Assembly: GCA_946479905.1 (NCBI GenBank)
Contig: CAMLIA010000008.1
Location: 1 to 50,987, forward strand
Length of the DNA: 50,987 nt
From: an uncultured Frankiales bacterium
GTDB lineage: Bacteria; Actinomycetota; Actinomycetes; Mycobacteriales; SCTD01
Direction: 5' to 3'
Part shown: positions 16,150 through 24,490 of the stretch, in pieces
How positions within the stretch are numbered: position 1 is the stretch's first letter
How the letters are laid out: each line of letters starts with the position of its first letter
Position numbers and translations under genes: made by a program
Notes under the pieces: model-generated
Told to the model about the DNA's origin: nothing
What the model saw: the letters and a program-made list of their open reading frames with translations, nothing else
Databases searched by the model: none

Positions 16150-17661
16150 GTGAACCAGACCGGACGCCGCGTCAGCCGGGCAGCCGGAGCCGCTCTCGCG
16201 TCGCTCGTGCTCACGAGCTGCGGATCGACCGTGCAGATGTCAGGACAGGTCGCCGCCGGCGGAGGTCTCTCGGGCGACGGCTCGTTGGCGACGAGCACTG
16301 CCCCGAGCAGCTCCGCTGTCTCCTCGGGTGGCACCGCAGGAGGCCAGGGGCTCACGGTCGGGTCGGGTGGGACCTCGCCTGCGGGCTCAGGTGGCGTCGC
16401 GGGGAGCTCCGGTGCGGCGCCGGGAGGGTCCACGGGGACGGCGTCGGGCGGCGGCGGCACCGGCTCGACGACCACCGTGCTGCGGCACGTGCTCGTGGGC
16501 GCGTGGGTGGCCGGCTCGGGCTACGACAAGGCGGCGGCCAACCTGGGGATCAAGGGGCTGGCGATCGGCAACCAGTCCAACCAGGTGCAGGCGATGGTCA
16601 ACGAGATCAACGCGCACGGCGGGCTGCTCGGCGCGAAGGTGGACCTCGTCCTGCACGTCACGAAGACCACCTCGACGAACACCCAGTCCCAGGAGGCACA
16701 AGCCGTCTGCGACGACTTCACCCAGGACCACCACGCCCAGTTCGTCATCTCCGGTCTGGGCGAGCCCACCGGGCTGCTCGCCAAGTGCCTGGCCGCCCGA
16801 GGGGTGCCGCTCATCAACGACGACCTCGCCGTCGACAGCGGCTACGTGGCGTCCCTCTCCCACCACCTGTTCCTCCCGTCCGACTGGGTGCTGGACCGGC
16901 TGATGCGTACGCAGATCGACGCCCTGGCCCAGCAGGGCTTCTTCAAGGGGCCGGGCAAGGTCGGGATCCTGCTCTACGACTCGTCGGCGTCCCAGAAGGT
17001 GCTCCAGCAGGTGGTCATCCCCCGGCTGGCCGCGCTGGGTGTGAAGGCGCCGGACAGCTACGCGCTCAAGTCCGACGGCTCGGACTACGAGGCCGAGTCC
17101 GGCGTGGTGCTCAAGTTCCAGGCGGACGGGGTCAACCGCATCATCACGATCGCGTGCAGCCCCCTCGGCTTCATGCTCAACGCGACGTCCCAGCACTACC
17201 ACCCGCGGTACGCGGTCTACACGACCATGGCCCCGGGGGCCCTGCTCGAGACGGCGGCGCCGAAGGACCAGTTGGAGGGCGCGGTCGGGTTCGGGTGGAG
17301 CCCGGCGTACGACGTCAACCCCGGCCACGACCCTGGCCCCGTGTCACCCAACCAGACCCGCTGCTGGACGGTGATGAAGAAGGCCGGCGAGGACACGAGC
17401 GGCACAGCCGGAGCGCTCCAGCTGTGGTTCTGCGACGCGTTCTGGTTCCTGCAGAAGGCCCTGAGCACCTCCGGCCAGGTGTCCGCCGCTGGTCTCGTGG
17501 CAGGCGCCCGGTCCATGCGCGGCTACGTCTCCCCCGTGACCTGGCGCACCGATCTCAGCTCGGGCAGGCCCGACGGGGTCAGCGCCTACCGGGACCTCGC
17601 CTACAAGTCTGCGTGCTCCTGCTTCGTCTACACCAGCGGGCTCAAGCCCGCCTCGAGCTAG
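16150..17661 (+). CDS. Solute-binding lipoprotein, branched-chain amino acid ABC type
   Basis: 503 residues. Lipoprotein signal with lipobox LTSC (~residue 24), a ~90-residue Gly/Ser/Thr-rich linker, then a type-1 periplasmic-binding fold (~residues 110-503). The fold includes IKGLAIGNQSNQVQAMVNEI, NAHGGLLGAKVDLVL and FVISGLGEPTGL, typical of LivK-like receptors. Even-numbered cysteines (for example SACSCF at the C-terminus) suggest disulfides. No permease or ATPase genes are adjacent, so it may serve a distant transporter or act as a sensor. The GTG at 16150 follows AGGAGG at good spacing. Confidence 0.83.
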   Translation: MNQTGRRVSRAAGAALASLVLTSCGSTVQMSGQVAAGGGLSGDGSLATSTAPSSSAVSSGGTAGGQGLTVGSGGTSPAGSGGVAGSSGAAPGGSTGTASGGGGTGSTTTVLRHVLVGAWVAGSGYDKAAANLGIKGLAIGNQSNQVQAMVNEINAHGGLLGAKVDLVLHVTKTTSTNTQSQEAQAVCDDFTQDHHAQFVISGLGEPTGLLAKCLAARGVPLINDDLAVDSGYVASLSHHLFLPSDWVLDRLMRTQIDALAQQGFFKGPGKVGILLYDSSASQKVLQQVVIPRLAALGVKAPDSYALKSDGSDYEAESGVVLKFQADGVNRIITIACSPLGFMLNATSQHYHPRYAVYTTMAPGALLETAAPKDQLEGAVGFGWSPAYDVNPGHDPGPVSPNQTRCWTVMKKAGEDTSGTAGALQLWFCDAFWFLQKALSTSGQVSAAGLVAGARSMRGYVSPVTWRTDLSSGRPDGVSAYRDLAYKSACSCFVYTSGLKPASS

Positions 17662-17667
17662 CAGGCC

Positions 17668-17673
17668 TAGCCT
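17668..17673 (+). promoter_or_regulatory. Putative -10 of a leaderless promoter for the 17681 gene
   Basis: TAGCCT, 7 nt before the GTG at 17681. Confidence 0.45.
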
Positions 17674-17680
17674 GACGGGA

Positions 17681-18010
17681 GTGGAGACCCCCGACCTCGC
17701 GACCCTGCAGGACCAGCTGTCACAGCTCGACCTCGCGACCGTCCAGCACTGGAAGGGGCCGCGGTACCTGGTGCTCGGCCTCGGGCACGACGCGAACGAC
17801 GAGAGCCGGACCACGGTCGTCTACCTGCCGCTCTACCCCGTCGACGGCCCGCCGCTGGCCGTCCGCACCCTCGAGGACTTCACCGCCTGGGTGGACCCGG
17901 CCACCGGCGTGACCGTGCCGGAAGGGCAGGGGGTTCCCCGATTCCGGTTGATCGACACCGGGGAGGGGAAGGGTCGCGAGCAAGCAGCGGTCGCTCCGTT
18001 GGACTCCTAG
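17681..18010 (+). CDS. Hypothetical protein of 109 residues
   Basis: GTG start after a leaderless-type promoter. Mixed alpha/beta composition, no signal or membrane segment; begins METPDLATLQDQLSQLDLA and includes DANDESRTTVVYLPLYPVD. Codon bias is strong and matches its neighbours, which supports real coding. It is followed 23 nt later by another small unknown gene that has a strong ribosome site. No family recognised. Confidence 0.6.
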   Translation: METPDLATLQDQLSQLDLATVQHWKGPRYLVLGLGHDANDESRTTVVYLPLYPVDGPPLAVRTLEDFTAWVDPATGVTVPEGQGVPRFRLIDTGEGKGREQAAVAPLDS

Positions 18011-18033
18011 ACGCCCAGAAGCAGGAGGCAGGA

Positions 18034-18282
18034 ATGCGGGTTGCCACGGTCCTGTCACCTCTACAAGCCGAGTCCGCCGAGCAGTGGACCGTCGCCCGGC
18101 TCAAGGAGTGGGGCCTGCCGACCCACATGGCGCGGCTCTGGATCGACTCCGCCGCGGCCTCGTTCCGCCCCGTCACCGAGGGCGAGATCGTGCTGGAGTA
18201 CGAGGCCGACCTCGGGATCGTGACCTGCGAGATGTGGGCGGGTGGGGTCCGCGTCTTCGGCCTCGACGACTGGGTCGGCTAG
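18034..18282 (+). CDS. Hypothetical protein of 82 residues
   Basis: ATG start with GGAGG 5 nt upstream. Soluble acidic protein with LKEWGLPTHMARLWIDSA and an acidic second half (EGEIVLEYEADLG). Same strand as and 23 nt after the 109-residue gene, so probably co-transcribed. Function unknown; no motif recognised. Confidence 0.65.
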   Translation: MRVATVLSPLQAESAEQWTVARLKEWGLPTHMARLWIDSAAASFRPVTEGEIVLEYEADLGIVTCEMWAGGVRVFGLDDWVG

Positions 18283-18315
18283 CTCGTCCCTCGCGCGCTC
18301 GGCGGCAGCGCTCGT

Positions 18316-18366
18316 GATCTTTGCGGCTGGCGCGAGCGCACGACGGGCGGCAGGGACGCAAAGATC
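18316..18366. terminator. Extragenic inverted repeat between convergent genes, possible bidirectional terminator
   Basis: GATCTTTGCG (18316-18325) and CGCAAAGATC (18357-18366) are perfect inverted 10-mers around a 31-nt GC-rich spacer. They lie in the gap between a plus-strand gene ending at 18282 and a minus-strand gene ending at 18378. The arms are much richer in A/T than the surroundings. Confidence 0.45.
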
Positions 18367-18377
18367 GCCGGGCGCGA

Positions 18378-19166
18378 TCAGGGGCCGAGCTCGGCGGGGC
18401 GGTCGGTGCCCGCCCACTGCGACCAGGAGCCGGCGTAGAGCCGGCCGGGCGGCAGGCCGAGGTGCTCGGCGACCAGCAGGGCGTGGCAGGCGGTCACCCC
18501 TGACCCGCAGTAGGAGACCCACCCGGGCTGCAGGCCGGCGTACCGCTCCCGCAGGACCGGCACCGGCAGCAGCCGGCCGGAGTCGTCGCTGCTCTCCCGG
18601 CAGGGCAGGCTCTGCGCACCGGGGATGTGACCGGGCCGGGCGTCGATCGGCTCCATCTCGCCGCGGAAGCGCTCCCCGGGACGGGCGTCCACCAGCTGCA
18701 GGCCCGCGAGCTGGTCGATGCCGAGGATCAGCTCCTCCGGCCACGGCACGGCGGTGAACGCGGCGCGCTCACGTCGTACCTCCCCCGTGGCCACCGGCCC
18801 TCGCCAGCCGGTGATCCCGCCGTCGAGGACCGCGGCGCGGTGCCCGGTGACGCGCAGCATCCACACCAGCCGCGACGCCATGACGCCGCTGTCGTCGTCG
18901 TAGGCGACGACGGTGTCGTCGTCGCCGATCCCGGCCTGGCGCATGCCCTCGGCGAAGACCTCGGGGTCGGGCATCGGGTGCCGGCCGTCGGCGACCGTCG
19001 GCGGTCCGGCGAGGAACGCGTTCAGGTCGACGAACACCGCGTCCGGCAGGTGGGCGGCGAGGTAGGCCTCGTGCTCGTCCCGCTCGTCGAGGTAGGAGCG
19101 CACGTCGGCGACGACGGCCTCCGGGTGGTCGGAGAGCCAGGACGCGTCGACGAAGGGTGGGAGCAC
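18378..19166 (-). CDS. Thiosulfate/3-mercaptopyruvate sulfurtransferase (two rhodanese domains)
   Basis: About 262 residues. Two rhodanese domains: an inactive N-terminal one (~1-120, with DGRHPMPDPEVFAEGM) and a catalytic C-terminal one whose active-site cysteine lies in YCGSGVTACHALL (~residue 220). CGSGVTA is the mercaptopyruvate (SseA-like) version of the loop; the exact donor is uncertain. The GTG at 19166 with GGAG 9 nt upstream is preferred, though a TTG at 19184 (overlapping the previous gene) is in frame. Third of a cupin, YbaK, rhodanese run. Confidence 0.88.
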   Translation of the reverse strand: MLPPFVDASWLSDHPEAVVADVRSYLDERDEHEAYLAAHLPDAVFVDLNAFLAGPPTVADGRHPMPDPEVFAEGMRQAGIGDDDTVVAYDDDSGVMASRLVWMLRVTGHRAAVLDGGITGWRGPVATGEVRRERAAFTAVPWPEELILGIDQLAGLQLVDARPGERFRGEMEPIDARPGHIPGAQSLPCRESSDDSGRLLPVPVLRERYAGLQPGWVSYCGSGVTACHALLVAEHLGLPPGRLYAGSWSQWAGTDRPAELGP

Positions 19167-19170
19167 CCGC

Positions 19171-19632
19171 TCAGTCTCCGACAACGGCAGGAGTGCCGTC
19201 CGTGAGGGTCAGCAGTTGCTCGTAGCTGGTCGCGAAGACGGCGTGCGGGTGTCCCGCCGCGGCCCAGACCACGGCGTGTGCCGCGAGCGCCTCGTCGACG
19301 AGCGTCCGCAGCGGCTGCGGGTGCCCGACGGGAGCGACACCGCCCACCGCGAAGCCGGTGTGCTGCCGGACCTCGTCCAGCGTGGCCCGGCGCAACGGGG
19401 CGCCGAGGAGCGCGCCGACCCGATCCTCGTCGACCCGGTGCGCGCCGCTCGTCATGACGAGCAGCGGGTCGTCACCGGCGACGAACAGCAGCGAGCTCGC
19501 GATCGCCCCGACGTCGCAGCCCAGCGCCGTCGCCGCCTGCTGCGCGGTGCGGGTGGAGTCCTCGAGCCTGCGGACCTCCGCGACCACGCCCTTGGCGGCG
19601 AGGGCAGCGACGACCCGGTCGGTGCCCCTCAC
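19171..19632 (-). CDS. YbaK/EbsC family aminoacyl-tRNA deacylase-like protein
   Basis: 153 residues. Members hydrolyse misacylated tRNAs such as Cys-tRNAPro in trans. The fold is shown by TAQQAATALGCDVGAIASSLLF and VGGVAPVGHP (the GxxxPxG-like loop near residue 105); no ProRS catalytic domain is attached. GTG at 19630-19632 overlaps the cupin stop (GTGA), so they are coupled. Substrate cannot be told from sequence. Confidence 0.85.
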   Translation of the reverse strand: MRGTDRVVAALAAKGVVAEVRRLEDSTRTAQQAATALGCDVGAIASSLLFVAGDDPLLVMTSGAHRVDEDRVGALLGAPLRRATLDEVRQHTGFAVGGVAPVGHPQPLRTLVDEALAAHAVVWAAAGHPHAVFATSYEQLLTLTDGTPAVVGD

Positions 19633-20117
19633 GTCCAGAAGGTGTCGTGCCGGAGGAAGAACTCGGTCCAGTCCTCCTGGGTCATCGCCTTCGTGCGGGC
19701 GGCGTCGGCGAGGGTCTCGAAGTAGTCCTCGCGCGGCGCCCCGGGGGTGAAGAGGATGAGCATCGAGGCGGGCGCGCCGCTCTCGTTGCGGAAGCCGTGG
19801 ATGCCGCCCTCCGGCACGTGCAGGAAGTCGCCTGCCGTACCGGTGATCCACTGCGTCCCGTCGTAGAGCCGGACCTCGCCGTCGAGGACGTAGAACGACT
19901 CCGTGATGCTGCGGTGGAAGTGCGGTGCCGGGCCGGTCGGCTCCGCACCCATCTGCCACTTGTAGAGCCCGAAGCGCCCGCCGGTGCTCTCGCCGGTGGC
20001 GAGGTAGTGGGCAGCCCCGTTCGCGGCGAGGTCGAGGTCGGGGGCGGTGGTGTGCGGCCGTAGGGTGGCGCTCGGCTCGCCGCCGTCGCCGGTGTACAGC
20101 GGTGGGGGGTAGGACAT
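19629..20117 (-). CDS. Cupin domain protein
   Basis: 162 residues with one cupin barrel. The first metal motif is HFHRSITESFYVLDGEVRL (His, His, Glu) and the second is PEGGIHGFRN. A C-terminal helical tail (~115-162) includes FETLADAARTKAM. Cupins are functionally broad; this one could be an enzyme or a small-molecule sensor. First gene of a minus-strand trio and divergent from the molybdate operon. Its ATG at 20117 has no strong ribosome site. Confidence 0.8.
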   Translation of the reverse strand: MSYPPPLYTGDGGEPSATLRPHTTAPDLDLAANGAAHYLATGESTGGRFGLYKWQMGAEPTGPAPHFHRSITESFYVLDGEVRLYDGTQWITGTAGDFLHVPEGGIHGFRNESGAPASMLILFTPGAPREDYFETLADAARTKAMTQEDWTEFFLRHDTFWT

Positions 20118-20192
20118 GGGGACATCATGGAGGACGTCGAGGACCGCGCGCTCATGGGACGCCCTTCGCGGAACCTGTACGCGGGCGGACTA

Positions 20193-20219
20193 CCGCAGAT
20201 GCGGCGACTTCACTAGCAT
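20193..20219 (+). promoter_or_regulatory. Leaderless promoter and dyad before the molybdate operon
   Basis: TAGCAT (20214-20219) lies 6 nt before the GTG at 20226. The dyad CCGCA-GA-TGCGG (20193-20204) sits just upstream, near where the regulator encoded by the first gene could bind. The operator role is inference. Confidence 0.4.
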
Positions 20220-20225
20220 CCTGCC

Positions 20226-20633
20226 GTGACTGCGTTCCGGATCAGCGACGCCGCCAGACTGCTCGGCGTCAGCGACGACACGCTCCGACGGTGGATCGAC
20301 GGGGGCCGGCTGGCCGCGTCCGACGAGGCGGGGCGACGGGTGGTGGACGGCGCGGAGCTGGCGAGGTTCGCCCGCGAGCGGGCCGACAGCGCGGTCTCCC
20401 TGCCGACCGGACCGATCCTGCAGGAGTCGGCGCGCAACCGCTTCACGGGTGTCGTGACGCGGGTGGTCAAGGACACCGTCATGGCCCAGGTGGAGATCGC
20501 CGCCGGTCCGCACCGGGTGGTGTCGCTGATGAGCGCCGAGGCGGCGACCGAGCTCGGCCTCGAGCCCGGGGTGCTCGCCGTCGCGAGCGTGAAGTCCACC
20601 AACGTGGTCGTCGAGGTCCCGGAGCAGCCGTGA
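20226..20633 (+). CDS. HTH-Mop molybdate-responsive regulator
   Basis: 135 residues. Residues ~1-55 form an excisionase/MerR-like winged HTH (ISDAARLLGVSDDTLRRWID). ~65-132 form a Mop/TOBE domain (NRFTGVVTRVVKDTVMAQVEIAAG) that binds molybdate or tungstate. This is a compact functional counterpart of ModE with an unrelated HTH. Its stop overlaps the modA start (GTGA), so regulator and transporter are made together, implying autoregulation. The GTG start follows a leaderless promoter. Confidence 0.87.
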   Translation: MTAFRISDAARLLGVSDDTLRRWIDGGRLAASDEAGRRVVDGAELARFARERADSAVSLPTGPILQESARNRFTGVVTRVVKDTVMAQVEIAAGPHRVVSLMSAEAATELGLEPGVLAVASVKSTNVVVEVPEQP

Positions 20634-21355
20634 GGGCCGTCCTGGCACTGGTCGTCGCCGTCGCTGCCGCCGGCTGCACCGGCTCCGCGAAGGGACCGCA
20701 GACCCTCACGGTCTTCGCCGCGTCCTCGCTGACGGAGACGTTCACCCGGATCGGCACCGACTTCGAGGCGAAGCACCCGGGGACCAAGGTGGTCTTCAGC
20801 TTCGCCGCGAGCTCCACGCTCGCCCAGCAGGTGCTCGCCGCCGCGCCGGCGGACGTGTTCGCCTCGGCCGGCGCGAACAACATGCAGCAGGTCGCCGGCC
20901 AGGTCGCCCCGCCTGCCACCTTCGCGACCAACAGCGCCGAGATCGCCGTCGCACCCGGCGTGCACGTCACCGGCCTGGCCGACCTCGCCCGACCCGGTCT
21001 CAAGGTCGTCCTCTGCGAGAGCGCCGTGCCCTGCGGGGCGCTCGCCGACAAGGTGCTCGCGAACGCCCACGTCCGGGTGCGGCCCGTGAGTCGTGGCGTG
21101 GACGTCAGGAGCACGCTGGGGTACGTGACCAGCGGCGCCGCCGACGCCGCGGTCGTCTACGTCACCGACGTGCGCGCTGCCGGCGCGAAGGTCACCGGCG
21201 TCCCGATCCCCGCATCGGTCAACGCCTCGACGGACTACGAGATCGCCACGGTCAAGGCGAGCCGGCACGCCCGGCTGGCGCAGGACTTCGCGGACTTCGT
21301 GCTGTCCGGCGAGGGACGCCGGGTGCTGGCGGCCGCCGGCTTCGGCACGCCGTGA
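20630..21355 (+). CDS. modA: Molybdate ABC transporter substrate-binding lipoprotein
   Basis: 241 residues. Short lipoprotein signal ending AAAGC (~residue 15). The mature part has the ModA opening TLTVFAASSLTETFTRIG, followed by FSFAASSTLAQQV and PADVFASA, which line the oxyanion pocket. Captures molybdate outside the membrane for ModBC. The GTG overlaps the regulator stop and its own stop overlaps modB (GTGA). Confidence 0.93.
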   Translation: MRAVLALVVAVAAAGCTGSAKGPQTLTVFAASSLTETFTRIGTDFEAKHPGTKVVFSFAASSTLAQQVLAAAPADVFASAGANNMQQVAGQVAPPATFATNSAEIAVAPGVHVTGLADLARPGLKVVLCESAVPCGALADKVLANAHVRVRPVSRGVDVRSTLGYVTSGAADAAVVYVTDVRAAGAKVTGVPIPASVNASTDYEIATVKASRHARLAQDFADFVLSGEGRRVLAAAGFGTP

Positions 21356-22134
21356 GCCACCGGGCTCGGACGCCGTGGGGCCTGCTCGGCCCTGCCGCCC
21401 TCGGCCTGCTGTTCCTGCTGGTGCCCCTCGTCGGGTTGCTGGTGCGGATGCCGTGGAGCAGAGCCGTCGAGCTCCTGTCGGAGCGGTCCGTCGGGCAGGC
21501 GGTTCGGCTCTCGCTGCTGACGGCGTCCCTGGCCACGGCGCTCGCCCTCGCGCTCGGGGTGCCGCTGGCGTGGGCGCTGGCCCGGCTCGACTTCCCCGGC
21601 CGCCGCGTCGTACGCGCCCTCGTGACCCTCCCGCTCGTGCTGCCACCGGTGGTCGGTGGCGTCGCGCTGCTCTTCGCGTTCGGCCGCCGCGGCGTCCTCG
21701 GGCCGGCCCTGCACGACCTGGGGATCGACCTGTCCTTCACCACCACCGGTGTCGTCCTCGCCGAGGCGTTCGTCGCGATGCCCTTCCTCGTGGTCACGGT
21801 CGAGGGGGCGCTCGCGTCCGGCGACAGGAGGTACGAGGAGGCCGCCGCCACCCTCGGCGCGTCGGGCTGGACGACCTTCCGCCGGGTGACGCTGCCGCTC
21901 GTGTCCCCCGCGGTGGCGGCAGGGTCGGTGCTCTGCTTCGCCCGAGCCCTCGGCGAGTTCGGCGCCACGATCACCTTCGCCGGGAACCTCCCGGGGCGCA
22001 CCCAGACGATGCCGCTCGCGGTCTACCTCGCACTCGAGAGCGACCCCGAGGCAGCGCTCGCGCTCGCGCTGGTCCTGCTGGCGATCAGTGTCGTCGTGCT
22101 GGTCGCGCTCCGCGAGCGGTGGCTACGGCCGTGA
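21352..22134 (+). CDS. modB: Molybdate ABC transporter permease
   Basis: 260 residues, five to six membrane helices (for example LLGPAALGLLFLLVPLVGLLV and LVLLAISVVVLVAL). The cytoplasmic EAA loop EEAAATLGASGWTTFRRVTLP contacts ModC, and ALGEFGATITFAGN is the conserved ModB signature. GTGA overlaps at both ends, within the regulator-modA-modB-modC operon. Confidence 0.93.
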   Translation: MSHRARTPWGLLGPAALGLLFLLVPLVGLLVRMPWSRAVELLSERSVGQAVRLSLLTASLATALALALGVPLAWALARLDFPGRRVVRALVTLPLVLPPVVGGVALLFAFGRRGVLGPALHDLGIDLSFTTTGVVLAEAFVAMPFLVVTVEGALASGDRRYEEAAATLGASGWTTFRRVTLPLVSPAVAAGSVLCFARALGEFGATITFAGNLPGRTQTMPLAVYLALESDPEAALALALVLLAISVVVLVALRERWLRP

Positions 22135-23123
22135 CCCGCGTGCAGGTGACGCGCGGCGACTTCGTGCTCGACGCGGACATCGGCCTGGGTGCCGGCGAGG
22201 TCGTCGCCGTGCTGGGACCCAACGGAGCCGGCAAGACGACGCTGCTGCGCGCCCTCGCCGGCCTCGAGCCGTTCGACGGGGACCGTCTCGCGGACGTGGG
22301 GTTCGTCTTCCAGGACTCCCGGTTGTTCCCCCACCTCAACGCCAGGGACAACATCGCCTTTCCCTTGCAGGTCAGGGGATCCCGGCGCAACGCGGCGCGT
22401 CGCGCAGCTGAGGGCTGGCTGGACCGGCTCGGTCTGCGCGACGTCGCCGACCGGCGACCCGGCCAGCTGTCCGGCGGCGAGGCACAGCGCGTCGCCCTGG
22501 GCCGGGCGCTGTGCGCGGCGCCGGGCCTGCTGCTCCTCGACGAGCCGCTCGCCGCCCTCGACGCCGCGAGCCGGGTGCAGGTCCGGCACGTCCTGCACGA
22601 GGAGCTCGGGCGCTTCCCCGGACCGGCTGTCCTCGTGACCCACGAGCCGCTCGACGCGCTGTCGCTCGCGGACCGCGTCGTCGTGCTGGAGGGCGGCCGG
22701 GTCGTGCAGCAGGCCGCCCCTCAGGAGCTCGTGAGCCGCCCGGCGACGGCCTTCGTCGCCGCGTTGGCCGGGCTCAACCTGCTGCGCGGCTCGGCGCGCG
22801 CCGGTGTCCTCGACCTGGACGGTGGTGGCCGGCTGGTGCTCGGGGACGGTGCCCTGTCCGGGCGGGTGCTCGCCGTCGTACGACCCAGTGCCGTGCTGGT
22901 GACCCGTGAGCAGCCGGGCGGCACGAGCGCCCGCAACGTCTACTCCGGCACCGTCTCGGCGATGGAGCAGCTCGGCGACCGGGTGCGGCTCGCCGTCGAC
23001 GGGCCGCCGGCCCTGCTCGCCGACGTGACCCCTGCGGCGGTCGCCGACCTGCGCCTGGGGCCCGGCGACCCGGTGTGGCTGAGCGTCAAGGCCACCGACC
23101 TCGAGGCCTACCCCGAGCCCTGA
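22131..23123 (+). CDS. modC: Molybdate ABC transporter ATP-binding protein
   Basis: 330 residues. Walker A GPNGAGKTT, Q-loop VFQDSRLFPH, signature LSGGEAQR, Walker B LLLLDEPLAALD and H-loop VTHEP are all intact. The C-terminal ~100 residues hold a TOBE/Mop-like domain (NVYSGTVSAMEQLGDRVRLAVD), probably for feedback by molybdate. GTG overlaps the modB stop. It ends 12 nt before the convergent moaA, so the uptake operon and the cofactor operon meet tail to tail; a short GGCGG/CCGCC hairpin covers 23131-23144. Confidence 0.93.
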   Translation: MTRVQVTRGDFVLDADIGLGAGEVVAVLGPNGAGKTTLLRALAGLEPFDGDRLADVGFVFQDSRLFPHLNARDNIAFPLQVRGSRRNAARRAAEGWLDRLGLRDVADRRPGQLSGGEAQRVALGRALCAAPGLLLLDEPLAALDAASRVQVRHVLHEELGRFPGPAVLVTHEPLDALSLADRVVVLEGGRVVQQAAPQELVSRPATAFVAALAGLNLLRGSARAGVLDLDGGGRLVLGDGALSGRVLAVVRPSAVLVTREQPGGTSARNVYSGTVSAMEQLGDRVRLAVDGPPALLADVTPAAVADLRLGPGDPVWLSVKATDLEAYPEP

Positions 23124-23135
23124 CCCCTCGGGCGG

Positions 23136-24098
23136 TCAGCCGCCGATCTCGGACATGGTGCGGGCCGGCTGCTCGAAGCCGGGCAGGCCGATGCCGTGAC
23201 CGGGGCCCTTGCGGGCGACCACGCGCTGCAGGAACGCGGCGAGCTCCTCGTCGGTGCCGCCCCCGCGCAGCAGCGGCCGCAGGTCGTCCTCGTCCCGGCT
23301 GAACAGGCAGGACCGCAGGTGCCCGTCGGCGGTCAGCCGGAGCCGGTCGCAGTCGCTGCAGAACGGCCGGGTCACCGACGCGATGACACCCACCGGCGGC
23401 CCGGTCCCGTCGAGCAGCCACAGCTCCGCCGGCGCGCTCTCCCGCGCCCCGACGGGGGTCAGCTCGTAGCCGGTGCGCAGCACCGCCAGGATCTCCTCGG
23501 CGGTGACCATCTCGGAGCGGTCCCAGGAGCCGGCAGGTCCGAGCGGCATGTGCTCGATGAAGCGGAGCTCGAGGTCCTCCGCGCGGGCCCACGCCACCAG
23601 CTCGAGCACCTCGTCGTCGTTGACCCCGCGCATGAGCACGGTGTTGATCTTCACGGGGGCGAGGCCGGCCTCCCGCGCCGCCCGCACCCCGTCCAGCACC
23701 GCCTGGTGCCCGCCGCGGCGCGCGAGCTTCTCGAAGCGGTCGGCCCGCAACGTGTCGACGCTGACGTTCACCCGCTGCAGCCCCGCGCGGACCAGGTCCT
23801 CGGCGATCCGGGCCAGCCCCATGCCGTTCGTGGTGAGCGACAGGTCGGGGACGTCGACGGACTCGACGATGTCGAGCAGGTCCCGTCGCAGCAGCGGCTC
23901 GCCGCCCGTCAGCCGCACCTCCGTGATGCCCTCGCCGACCGCCACCCGGATGACGCGCGCGATCTCGGCGGCGCTCAGCACGTCCTTCGCCCAGGGCAGC
24001 CCCTCCTCGGGCATGCAGTAGGTGCAGCGCAGCTGGCACCTGTCGGTGAGCGAGACCCGCAGGTCGCGGTGCACCCGCCCGAAGGAGTCGGTCAGCAC
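23136..24098 (-). CDS. moaA: GTP 3',8-cyclase (molybdenum cofactor synthesis)
   Basis: 320 residues. Radical-SAM enzyme forming 3',8-cyclo-GTP, the first step of molybdopterin synthesis with MoaC. N-terminal [4Fe-4S] cysteines in CQLRCTYC, second cluster FCSDCDRLRLTADGHLRSC (C-x2-C-x13-C), and the required C-terminal Gly-Gly (SEIGG). The GTG at 24098 overlaps the moaE stop by 7 nt and gives family length. Last gene of the 12-gene nas-nir-moa unit. Confidence 0.93.
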   Translation of the reverse strand: MLTDSFGRVHRDLRVSLTDRCQLRCTYCMPEEGLPWAKDVLSAAEIARVIRVAVGEGITEVRLTGGEPLLRRDLLDIVESVDVPDLSLTTNGMGLARIAEDLVRAGLQRVNVSVDTLRADRFEKLARRGGHQAVLDGVRAAREAGLAPVKINTVLMRGVNDDEVLELVAWARAEDLELRFIEHMPLGPAGSWDRSEMVTAEEILAVLRTGYELTPVGARESAPAELWLLDGTGPPVGVIASVTRPFCSDCDRLRLTADGHLRSCLFSRDEDDLRPLLRGGGTDEELAAFLQRVVARKGPGHGIGLPGFEQPARTMSEIGG

Positions 24099-24490
24099 GA
24101 TCCCACCCACTCGTCCGTTCCGTCGGCGAAGACCTGCCGCTTCCACACCGGGAGCGTGTGCTTGACCTCCTCGACGAGCCGCCTGCACACGTCGAACGCC
24201 TCGGCCCGGTGAGCGGTCGCGACGACGGCGAGGAGCGCGACGTCGCCGATGCGCAGCGTCCCCACCCGGTGGGCGACGGACAGGCCCAGCACCTCCTGGC
24301 CGAGCTTCTCCGCGATCTCCTCCAGCACCTGCTGGGCACTCGGGTGCGCGGAGTACTCCAGCTCGACGACCTCGCGCCCGCCGTCGTGGTCGCGGACCCG
24401 TCCGACGAAGGTGACGACCGCTCCGGAGGCGGCCAGCGGCGCCTCGAACGCCGCCGGGTCGAGCGGCTGGTCGGTCACGAGCGCGGTCAC
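24092..24490 (-). CDS. moaE: Molybdopterin synthase catalytic subunit
   Basis: 132 residues. With thiocarboxylated MoaD converts cPMP to molybdopterin. Seen are VTFVGRVRDHDGG (N-terminal MoaE motif), LEYSAHPSAQ, AHRVGTLRIGD and the late catalytic-lysine region VKHTLPVWKRQVF. The GTG at 24490 gives the GTGA overlap with moeA; a GTG one codon upstream is equally possible. Confidence 0.92.
   Translation of the reverse strand: MTALVTDQPLDPAAFEAPLAASGAVVTFVGRVRDHDGGREVVELEYSAHPSAQQVLEEIAEKLGQEVLGLSVAHRVGTLRIGDVALLAVVATAHRAEAFDVCRRLVEEVKHTLPVWKRQVFADGTDEWVGSC

Noticed and set aside
23131..23144. GGCGG/CCGCC hairpin between modC and moaA as a shared terminator
   Set aside because: The stem is only 5 bp and overlaps the last codons of moaA; too short to call as a separate feature.
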